A DNA stretch of 7,051 nt, from assembly GCA_937871155.1 (NCBI GenBank), contig CALMXV010000228.1, forward strand, positions 1 through 7,051, given 5' to 3'. Position numbers and translations under genes: made by a program. The notes beneath the pieces are model-generated. The model did not search any database. It was not told the origin of the DNA and saw nothing but the letters and a program-made list of their open reading frames with translations. Each line of letters begins with the position of its first letter. Position 1 is the first letter of the stretch. This DNA comes from an uncultured Taibaiella sp. (GTDB lineage Bacteria > Bacteroidota > Bacteroidia > Chitinophagales > Chitinophagaceae). Below, in pieces: positions 1 to 5,933 of the stretch.

Positions 1-4
1 ATAT

Positions 5-60
5 TTTTTGGATATACAAATATAGCGTAAATAACTTACGCTATATCTATATACCAAAAA
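5..60. repeat. long imperfect inverted repeat (hairpin-forming)
   Basis: The core is a perfect 10-bp inverted repeat, TATAGCGTAA (21-30) and TTACGCTATA (36-45), around the 5-base loop ATAAC. One more pair (20 with 46) extends it. After a small internal loop, 12-16 pair with 48-52, and 5-11 (TTTTTGG) pair with 54-60 (CCAAAAA), with base 53 bulged. About 23 base pairs form over 56 bases. The T run lies before the stem and the A run after it, opposite to a standard terminator, so a folded repetitive element or a MITE-like remnant fits better than a simple terminator. It lies just upstream of a truncated gene. Its identity is unknown. Confidence 0.75.
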
Positions 61-97
61 TTTACCGATATCAAATTAACAAAACTAAAATACTTAT

Positions 98-535
98 TTG
101 CTTACTAATATTTCTGAGACTTATTTTTATTGGAAAGCTCCTGCAGCCGGTGCCGGTACCATTACATTTTATGCTACCCTTCTAGTTGGCAATGGCGACC
201 ATACTACTAATGGTGATCGAGAAGGTCATGCAATTGTTTCTTTTACAGAAACAGTGTCCACAGCCGTTCCGAAGCCAATTGTTTCCTTAAACATGCAATT
301 ATTTCCTAACCCTACCACCGACCAATTGACGGTTACTTTTTCTCCAACATTAAACAAAGAATATTCGATTCAAGTGATGGATATTACTAATCGTGTACTT
401 TATAAAAACACCCTTAAAACTAATAAGGAAACGATTACTACCTCGATTCCTACTTCCAATTTTCCAAGTGGCACCTACTGGGTTACAATAGGTGATGGTA
501 CTAACAAACAAGTGGAAAAATTTATAAAACTTTAG
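98..535 (+). CDS. T9SS type A sorting domain protein, 5'-truncated remnant
   Basis: The 145-residue frame ends in a T9SS C-terminal sorting domain (about residues 66-145): it opens with FPNPTTD at 69-75 and closes with the SGTYWVTI strand and a KFIKL terminus. In Bacteroidota such tails direct export across the outer membrane by type IX secretion. Residues about 4-53, with WKAPAAGAGTITFYA and GNGDHTTNGD, resemble the second half of choice-of-anchor V/Reeler-like domains. The first half of that domain and any signal peptide are absent. The only available start here is TTG at 98, an in-frame TAA sits at 86-88, and the sequence before it is AT-rich and filled by the inverted repeat. I infer a gene remnant whose 5' part was lost or displaced. 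It may not be expressed; without a signal peptide it could not reach the T9SS. Confidence 0.7.
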   Translation: MLTNISETYFYWKAPAAGAGTITFYATLLVGNGDHTTNGDREGHAIVSFTETVSTAVPKPIVSLNMQLFPNPTTDQLTVTFSPTLNKEYSIQVMDITNRVLYKNTLKTNKETITTSIPTSNFPSGTYWVTIGDGTNKQVEKFIKL

Positions 536-600
536 CTTGAAGTTGCCCTTAGTTCGGCTTTTAATACTACTAAATCCTCTTACATAAGATTTACAACCCC

Positions 601-609
601 TATCTTTGC
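601..609 (+). promoter_or_regulatory. Bacteroidota -7 promoter element of folD
   Basis: TATCTTTGC matches the Bacteroidota -7 consensus TAnnTTTG exactly. No clear TTTG/TTG box was found 19-21 bases upstream, so the -33 element is weak or absent. Only four bases lie between the element (ending at G608) and the folD ATG at 613. Transcription should therefore start at or within a base or two of the ATG, giving a leaderless or nearly leaderless mRNA. The call rests on motif match and position. Confidence 0.6.
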
Positions 610-612
610 GCC

Positions 613-1488
613 ATGCAAATTTTAGACGGTACTAGCACATCGGCTTCTATAAAAAGAGAGTTGGAAGAAGCTGTGGCAGCACGCAAACAACAGCAACTTA
701 AAACCCCTCATCTAGCGGCTATTTTAGTAGGCAACAACCCTGCAAGTGAAGCTTACGTAGGTGCAAAAGTCCGTACATGTAATGAAATTGGTTTTGAATC
801 TACCCTACTTCGTTTTGACACCGATATTTCAGAAGCAGATTTATTACTAGAAGTACAAAAGCTAAATGAAGACAAACGTGTAGATGGCATTTTAGTACAG
901 TTACCGCTCCCCTTACATATATCTGAAGATGCTGTTATCAATACTATTTCACCTGAAAAAGATGTTGATGGCTTTCATCCTATCAGCCAAGGGAAAATGA
1001 TCTTGGGACAGCCCGGTTTTTTACCTGCAACCCCTTATGGTATTCTTTTAATGTTGGATAAATACCAAATTGATATTTCCGGCAAACATTGTGTAGTAGT
1101 GGGAAGAAGTAATATCGTAGGCAAACCGATGTCTGTACTTTTAGCACGGAATGCGCATCCCGGCAATGCTACCGTTACCATTTGCCACAGCAGAACCAAA
1201 GACCTGGCTGCTATCACACGCCAAGCAGATGTATTGATAGCTGCTATTGGCAAGCCCAAATTTATCACCAGAGATATGGTAAAAGAAGGGGTAATAGTCA
1301 TTGATGTAGGCATCAACCGCATTGAAGATGCTAGTAGAAAATCAGGCTTCCGTTTGGTAGGAGATGTGGACTTTGACCAGGTAGCACCTGCTTGTAGCTA
1401 TATCACACCGGTACCTAAAGGAGTCGGTCCCATGACCATCTGTGGTTTGATGAAAAATACCCTACAAGCAGTAGAAAGAAAGGATTAA
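613..1488 (+). CDS. folD: bifunctional methylenetetrahydrofolate dehydrogenase / methenyltetrahydrofolate cyclohydrolase FolD
   Basis: FolD is a cytosolic homodimer that oxidises 5,10-methylene-THF with NADP+ and hydrolyses methenyl-THF to 10-formyl-THF, supplying formyl groups for purines and initiator tRNA. At 291 residues it is full length. Visible signatures are Y48 and K52 in AYVGAKVRTC (the catalytic Lys region), Q96 in DGILVQLPLP, D119 in DVDGFHP, the nucleotide-binding loop VGRSNIVGKP (163-172), VIDVGINR (229-236), GDVDF (250-254) and TPVPKGVGPMTI (265-276). The last motif has Lys where PVPGGVGPMT is more usual, a tolerable substitution. The ATG at 613 follows a promoter core by four bases, and the N-terminus MQILDG is typical. 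The stop lies six bases from the stop of the convergent gene, leaving no room for its own terminator. Confidence 0.97.
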   Translation: MQILDGTSTSASIKRELEEAVAARKQQQLKTPHLAAILVGNNPASEAYVGAKVRTCNEIGFESTLLRFDTDISEADLLLEVQKLNEDKRVDGILVQLPLPLHISEDAVINTISPEKDVDGFHPISQGKMILGQPGFLPATPYGILLMLDKYQIDISGKHCVVVGRSNIVGKPMSVLLARNAHPGNATVTICHSRTKDLAAITRQADVLIAAIGKPKFITRDMVKEGVIVIDVGINRIEDASRKSGFRLVGDVDFDQVAPACSYITPVPKGVGPMTICGLMKNTLQAVERKD

Positions 1489-1494
1489 TAACCA

Positions 1495-2547
1495 CTAAAC
1501 AAAGAGCTGGTCGAGGCTTAATGCAACAATATCACCCATAGACTTACACCCCAGAAAGTCGCTTAGATGGTAGTATGCAGCAAGCTCTTCACGAAGTGTA
1601 ATCACCTTTTCCGGTTGAGATATCGTGTCATTTTTCATCACGCGCAACAAGTCGTTAAGTTGTTCTTGCGCTGTCTTTGCACGTCGTATCATTAGACTTC
1701 GTTCTTCTTGTTGGTATTGTTCAATATTTCCTTTGCTTAGTTTTTCCTGTACCAGCTTCACCAATGTGTAGTTTTCTTTGAAGAACTGAGGTAAGTAAAT
1801 ATTCTTTCTCCCTTCATAGCATTGTTGGTCGAAGTCAATAGCCCGTATGCGAAATTGCACTTCTTCAAAATCCGGTGTGATGTCAAAAACGTAATTATAA
1901 GAGCGCATATCTCCCAACAAGCGTACAAAACATCGGTAGTTGAACTTCACCAATTCTTTTGCAATTCTCACTTGATTAAACTCCGTGTTTTTAAGATAAG
2001 AAGCAATAAATTGATCACCAGGGATTCCCGGAATATGCTCTTCAATGAGTGTGTTTCTATCAACAAAATAATTGATGAGCGTCGGCGATAACATATCTTC
2101 TAACTCCAGACCATACACTCGTGAAGCATCTGCTTTTTTAATGTAGAAATAATCGTAGTTGTCGTTGAAATCATTGACAATCTTGATACGGAAGGGATGA
2201 GAGTTTCCAAAAGTGCAATAATCCACTCGTTCTATATGCAAATGTTTGTGTACCCTACTCTGCCCTTCTGTTTTGAGTATTGAATAGATTTGTTTAAGCC
2301 CATCATGTATATGGTGTGTATCATTAGGATTGTACAACGCCGACTCCCAAAGTGTATCCTTACCATTCTTATCATACACTGGAATTGAGCCGGAGAAATG
2401 CAATAAGTCTTCATAGCTAACCGGCAAATCAATACTTCGGTCATATTTTTTCAGATACCCCAACAAATCATTATTTACAGGATAGTGTTGCTTCTTTTTG
2501 GAGATATGCAAATCACTGGGTTCGTCTTGTTGGTAGGCTTCTGTCAT
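1495..2547 (-). CDS. uncharacterised conserved protein, possible kinase-like fold
   Basis: I do not recognise a named family for this 350-residue protein. It is soluble in appearance, with no signal peptide or membrane segment. The N-terminal 40 residues are charged and probably flexible. Residues 117-180 read like the small lobe of a kinase or phosphotransferase: FRIKIV, then FYIKKADASRVYG (Lys at 137/138), LELEDML, and LIEEHIPGIPGDQF, which recalls the hinge of aminoglycoside-phosphotransferase-like proteins. LLGDMRSYNYVF (210-221) has Asp213 and Asn218 spaced as in a kinase catalytic loop (DxxxxN), and RAIDFDQ (235-241) could supply the metal-binding Asp238. The C-terminal third (about 262-340) is charged and helical-looking. 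This assignment is inference from motif spacing. The ATG at 2547 is preceded by TCTTT, as in the MFS gene. The gene converges on folD with six bases between stops. Confidence 0.85.
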   Translation of the reverse strand: MTEAYQQDEPSDLHISKKKQHYPVNNDLLGYLKKYDRSIDLPVSYEDLLHFSGSIPVYDKNGKDTLWESALYNPNDTHHIHDGLKQIYSILKTEGQSRVHKHLHIERVDYCTFGNSHPFRIKIVNDFNDNYDYFYIKKADASRVYGLELEDMLSPTLINYFVDRNTLIEEHIPGIPGDQFIASYLKNTEFNQVRIAKELVKFNYRCFVRLLGDMRSYNYVFDITPDFEEVQFRIRAIDFDQQCYEGRKNIYLPQFFKENYTLVKLVQEKLSKGNIEQYQQEERSLMIRRAKTAQEQLNDLLRVMKNDTISQPEKVITLREELAAYYHLSDFLGCKSMGDIVALSLDQLFV

Positions 2548-2728
2548 AAAGATTTTCTAGCGTTTAAGGTAAAAGTAAATTGGAATATGTAAAGAATTTT
2601 GTAGTAAGAATATTCGTTTGAACAAATTTAAATAAATAGCACTTTCTTTAAATCAGTATTTAATTAGGGTTGAATTCAAGCACCAAAAGCCAAAGTTGAT
2701 GTGAAGCCTAATACTCATTCGTAAATCA

Positions 2729-2741
2729 ACGAAACTTTCGT
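2729..2741. repeat. 13-bp perfect inverted repeat in intergenic gap
   Basis: ACGAAA-C-TTTCGT is a perfect 6-bp inverted repeat with a single central base. It lies in the 284-bp gap between the transporter stop and the start of the 350-residue protein, about 180 bases upstream of the latter. It shares ACTTTCGT with the palindrome at 6458-6474. It may be an operator-like site, but a chance occurrence is possible. The rest of the gap (2548-2786) is AT-rich, with no ORF or RNA gene that I can see. Confidence 0.3.
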
Positions 2742-2786
2742 GTTTTCAATTTTATCTGTAATGTTTGAATTAACATCTATACTTTC

Positions 2787-2829
2787 AAAAACGACTTTGA
2801 TTAATTTCAATGTATGCATAATTAAGTCG
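2787..2829 (-). terminator. probable intrinsic terminator of the MFS transporter gene
   Basis: Read on the minus strand just past the transporter stop, CGACTT pairs with AAGTCG (2824-2829 with 2792-2797). Inside that stem ATTA pairs with TAAT across a short bulge, and the stem is followed directly by TTTTT (2791-2787). The stem begins three bases after the stop codon. The loop is long (about 15 bases) and the stem AT-rich, so strength is uncertain, but position and T tract fit a rho-independent terminator. Confidence 0.5.
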
Positions 2830-2831
2830 GC

Positions 2832-4097
2832 TTACCCTTTCGTTCCCAAATTTTGTTTTGCGGCTTTAGAAGCATAATACAAAATGAATAAATAGCATGG
2901 TATCATAATTCCATAAGCCATTTGCTTATCTCCAATAATTTCGGCAAACTTGCCATACAAAGGAGGTAATACAGCCCCTCCTAAGATACCCATTATTAAC
3001 AACGCACTTCCGGTTTTAATAAAACGTCCCAGACCATGAATAGCTATTGGCCAGATGGCTGGCCACATCACTGAGTTGGTAAAACCTAATAGTGCAAAGC
3101 AAGCTACTGCCACATTTCCTTTTGCAAACATGGCTATCAACACCATCATTATACTTAGTATCGTAGCTATTTTCAAGGCTTTTTGTTGAGAAATATAGGT
3201 GGGAATAGCAACAATACTTAGCAAATATCCAGCAAGAAGCCCATAGCCGGTATAAGAAGCAAAGTTTTTGGAGGTTTGTAAGGTAAAGCCTAATGCTTCT
3301 CCAAAACTGCTAAAGGTGTCGTAGCTGATTACCTCAACACCTACGTATAAAAAGATGGCAACAACCCCTAAAACCAAATTAGGAAATTGAAAAACACTAG
3401 TCTTGGAATTAATTTCATTTGATGAAGATTTATCTTCTTCTTGTTCAATATCTGGTAGGTGAATAAAATAAAAAGCAACTGCCAATGCAGCTAACACAAC
3501 AGCGATAATGATATATGGAGTGATTACTTTAGAAGCTAATGCTGTTAACTCTACTACTTTTTCTTCAGGTGATAGTATCATGAGTTTTTCTTTCAACGCA
3601 TCTACATTACTTAGTGTAATACTACCTAAAACATAGACTGCAAGAATACCCGCAATCTTATTGCAGATACCCATAATGCTGATACGTTTTGCTGCACTTT
3701 CTATGGGTCCTAGAACGGTAACATAAGGATTAGAAGCTGTTTGTAGCAAGGCTAAGCCGGAGCCAATAACAAACAATGCTGATAGAAAAAACGGATAACT
3801 ACGTGCTTGGGCTGCCGGCACAAACATGATAGCACCTACCGCCATTACTAGCAATCCTACAGACATACCATTTTTAAATCCCGTCTTTTGCAAAACCATC
3901 GAAGAAGGGATAGCCATTACAAAATAAGCGGCAAAAAAGGATGTGGCTACTAGGTAGGATTCAGTATCCGTTAGATCACAGGCAATTTTCAAATAAGGAA
4001 TCAATTGGCTGTTGCTCCAAGTGATAAAACCAAAAATAAAAAACAGAATACCGATAAGAATTAAAGGGGTAGTATAATTTTTCTTTGTTGCTTGCAT
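2832..4097 (-). CDS. sugar MFS transporter, FucP/GluP (fucose-galactose-glucose:H+ symporter) family
   Basis: This is an inner-membrane permease of 421 residues, the usual length, with about twelve hydrophobic segments in two halves. A charged cytoplasmic linker at about 213-235 (HLPDIEQEEDKSSSNE) separates the halves. The family mark is QTASNPYVTVLGP at 119-131, followed by AAKRISIMGICNKIAG, and WSNSQLIPYLK (27-37) ends the first helix. The N-terminus MQATKKNY precedes helix 1 directly. Members import monosaccharides such as fucose, glucose or galactose with protons. The substrate cannot be told here, and no sugar-processing enzyme adjoins it. Compared from memory with E. coli FucP, Ser30 and Gln119 occupy the places of Asp46 and Glu135. 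It is divergent from the hydrolase gene, with a nested inverted repeat at 4123-4153 in the shared region. A likely terminator follows the stop. Confidence 0.92.
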   Translation of the reverse strand: MQATKKNYTTPLILIGILFFIFGFITWSNSQLIPYLKIACDLTDTESYLVATSFFAAYFVMAIPSSMVLQKTGFKNGMSVGLLVMAVGAIMFVPAAQARSYPFFLSALFVIGSGLALLQTASNPYVTVLGPIESAAKRISIMGICNKIAGILAVYVLGSITLSNVDALKEKLMILSPEEKVVELTALASKVITPYIIIAVVLAALAVAFYFIHLPDIEQEEDKSSSNEINSKTSVFQFPNLVLGVVAIFLYVGVEVISYDTFSSFGEALGFTLQTSKNFASYTGYGLLAGYLLSIVAIPTYISQQKALKIATILSIMMVLIAMFAKGNVAVACFALLGFTNSVMWPAIWPIAIHGLGRFIKTGSALLIMGILGGAVLPPLYGKFAEIIGDKQMAYGIMIPCYLFILYYASKAAKQNLGTKG

Positions 4098-4122
4098 AAA
4101 GACTTTTAAGGAATGCCAACTT

Positions 4123-4153
4123 AGTCAATTTTCACAATAAAGTGAGGGTGACT
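4123..4153. promoter_or_regulatory. nested inverted repeat, candidate operator in divergent promoter region
   Basis: AGTCA (4123-4127) pairs with TGACT (4149-4153), and nested inside TCAC (4132-4135) pairs with GTGA (4142-4145) around the loop AATAAA. It lies 26-56 bases upstream of the transporter ATG, within the 154-bp gap that must hold both divergent promoters. A minus-strand match to the -7 element, TAAGTTGG (one mismatch to TAnnTTTG), lies just on its transporter-proximal side. Sugar-responsive repressors often bind such dyads, but no regulator gene is in the window. It could equally be a leader hairpin. Confidence 0.35.
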
Positions 4154-4251
4154 GATAAGAAAATATTTAAAGCCGCCCTTCTATTGAAACAAAATGTTAG
4201 AATTTAAAGACCAGAAAAAGTTTTCAAGAATATTACGTTCTTTTACTGCTT

Positions 4252-5097
4252 ATGAAAAACTACAGCAGCCATCAGATAGCCACCAACGACATCAACCTTC
4301 ATTTTATAGAATATGCCAATGCGGATGCTCCAAAAATTGTTTGTTTACATGGGATAACCGCTAACTGTCATGCTTTTGATGGCATTGTATCCAATGGGTT
4401 AAACAAAGACTTTCATCTGTACTCGGTAGATTTAAGAGGTCGTGGACTTTCCAGTCAACCGGCATTTCAATACACCATGGAAGACCATGCGCAAGATATC
4501 TTAGGGCTGTTGGATCATCTTAAAATTGAGAAAGCAACATTAATGGGGCATTCGTTTGGAGGGTTATTGATTTATTATATGGCAGCTAACTATGCAGAAC
4601 GTGTAGAGCAAATCATCGTGTTGGATGCTGCTGCTGAAATGAATCCTGATGCTATTGAAATGTTGACTCCCGCTTTCAATAGACTTGAAAAAAAATATCC
4701 TTCTTTTGAAAATTATGTGACGCACGTTAAAGAAGCTCCCTATATGACTTTTTGGAGTGATGAAATGTTGAACTATTATAAAGCGGATGTAAAGCCCACA
4801 GAGGAAGGAGGTGTAACCCCGATACCCAACATAGCCAATATCATTGAGTGTTCTATGGGAGTTGCCAACGAAGCTTGGGATGTTATTATCGAGCAAATAG
4901 AACAACGTGCAATCTTGCTTAATGCCATTGACACTTACACTTTAGGTCAACCCTTATTACCCGATTTTAAAGCAAAAGAAACAGTGGAGAAAATGAAAGA
5001 TTGTAAGTATGTAGCGATAGATGGTAACCACCATACGATGATGTATGAAACCGGAGCCAAAGAAATTGTTGCCGCTGCAAAAGCTTTCTTAAGCTAA
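4252..5097 (+). CDS. alpha/beta-fold hydrolase
   Basis: This is a cytosolic serine hydrolase of 281 residues, a standard single-domain length. The oxyanion-hole motif HGITANCHAFD begins at His33, and DLRGRGLS (60-67) follows. The nucleophile elbow GHSFGG places Ser101. A lid or cap region spans about 130-215, Asp238 in LLPDFKAKETVEKM is the likely acid, and His261 in GNHHTMMYE is the likely catalytic base. The pattern fits the broad esterase/C-C-bond hydrolase/epoxide-hydrolase-like group. An aspartate nucleophile is ruled out by Ser101, so it is not an epoxide hydrolase or dehalogenase. The substrate is unknown. There is no signal peptide. The ATG at 4252 gives a normal N-terminus. Its stop overlaps by 4 bp the stop of the convergent nuclease gene, so there is no terminator between them. 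Confidence 0.95.
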   Translation: MKNYSSHQIATNDINLHFIEYANADAPKIVCLHGITANCHAFDGIVSNGLNKDFHLYSVDLRGRGLSSQPAFQYTMEDHAQDILGLLDHLKIEKATLMGHSFGGLLIYYMAANYAERVEQIIVLDAAAEMNPDAIEMLTPAFNRLEKKYPSFENYVTHVKEAPYMTFWSDEMLNYYKADVKPTEEGGVTPIPNIANIIECSMGVANEAWDVIIEQIEQRAILLNAIDTYTLGQPLLPDFKAKETVEKMKDCKYVAIDGNHHTMMYETGAKEIVAAAKAFLS

Positions 5098-5933
5098 TCA
5101 AAACTCTGGCATTTCTCAGGGTTTAATACCGCATGTTTTAAGACAAGATTTCTTATGTAATCATTGTTAGGTAAGGGTTCTAAAGCTTCTTCTAAAGTTG
5201 ATAGGCTGCTTATTTCAACAGCTTGATCGATATATCCCATGCCATATACCTGTCCTTGCTTCATTAAAATACAACTCCTTTGATGCATTTGAATGCCTTT
5301 GTCGATATAGACAAAACTTGGCAGTTGATGAGACATCTCTACTAATGCTTCCTGTACTTTTTCATTGTACTCCTCAGTTTTCGTTTGACAACGCCCAACA
5401 CAAATCCCTAATGGAATCAATTCTTCACAATTTGATGTTTTCACCAAATGACATAGTCGAGGACATAGCTCAAATTGATCTATTAACGCACGTAATTTCT
5501 GCTGACCTTCCACAAGGGTATTGAAAGTCATCAGTGGCTGTTGGTTTGTTTTTATTCTTACAATTGCCAGATGGTTATAACCCATCCTATCTTGATATAC
5601 ATACAATCCATATTGAGGTAAATAGCCTTTTTGACTTTTGTTGTAAATAGGAAAAAGCCTGCGTATCTCAACACTTTCGAGGATATGCGCCATCAGTTCT
5701 GTATCACATTCTTTAAAGCTTACTTTATTTATTTCACGAAGAAAATCTTGCTTTTGCTTATGGATATTATTATTGGCAAAATGGCTTTTGACACGCTGGG
5801 CAATGTTCTTCGCTTTACCTACATAAATTATTTTGCCACGTTGATTGTAAAAATAATATACACCCGGAGTCAGAGGTAGGGCATCTATTTGATGAACGGG
5901 TAAATGAGGCGGAAGATATTGTTCCTTTTTTTT
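5094..5933 (-). CDS. GIY-YIG/UvrC-like nuclease half, out of frame with the exonuclease upstream
   Basis: Translating this frame from just after an in-frame TAA (5936-5934) gives a continuous GIY-YIG domain. GVYYFY and IIYVGK are the two signature strands. An Arg in GKAKNIAQRV (5804-5802) and a Glu in HILESVEIRRLFPIYN (5678-5676) are the expected catalytic residues. Next comes a cysteine set C-x11-C-x8-C-x3-C, beginning LCPRLC and ending CVGRC. This nearly equals the UvrC arrangement (C-x11-C-x7-C-x3-C), for which an iron-sulfur cluster has been reported. UvrC and Cho use such domains to incise damaged DNA. No ATG, GTG or TTG occurs before the nuclease core; the first ATG (5693) lies inside the domain and would lose the Tyr strands and Arg. 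Expression therefore needs a frame change at the A tract, which would yield a 454-residue fusion. All catalytic residues being intact argues against long decay. Confidence 0.85.
   Translation of the reverse strand, partial: KKKEQYLPPHLPVHQIDALPLTPGVYYFYNQRGKIIYVGKAKNIAQRVKSHFANNNIHKQKQDFLREINKVSFKECDTELMAHILESVEIRRLFPIYNKSQKGYLPQYGLYVYQDRMGYNHLAIVRIKTNQQPLMTFNTLVEGQQKLRALIDQFELCPRLCHLVKTSNCEELIPLGICVGRCQTKTEEYNEKVQEALVEMSHQLPSFVYIDKGIQMHQRSCILMKQGQVYGMGYIDQAVEISSLSTLEEALEPLPNNDYIRNLVLKHAVLNPEKCQSFD

Noticed and set aside
536..570. Terminator for the T9SS remnant (GCC...GGC followed by TTTT)
   Set aside because: The stem is only three base pairs, too weak to call.
1822..2091. 89-residue plus-strand frame inside the 350-residue gene
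   Set aside because: It lies wholly antisense to a longer, better-composed gene and has no recognisable domain.
4194..4364. 56-residue frame (MLEFKDQKK...) in the plus strand before and over the hydrolase start
   Set aside because: It is out of frame with the hydrolase, overlaps its first 110 bases, has no family resemblance and becomes cysteine-rich nonsense in the overlap. A regulatory leader peptide cannot be excluded but has no support.
5094..5693. A separate 199-residue gene starting at ATG 5693
   Set aside because: The ATG lies inside the GIY-YIG domain. The same frame continues upstream through the GVYYFY and IIYVGK strands to the A10 tract, so this is the back part of a larger protein.
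5631..5879. 82-residue plus-strand frame opposite the GIY-YIG region
   Set aside because: It is a shadow of the nuclease domain on the other strand, with low-complexity hydrophobic content and no family signature.
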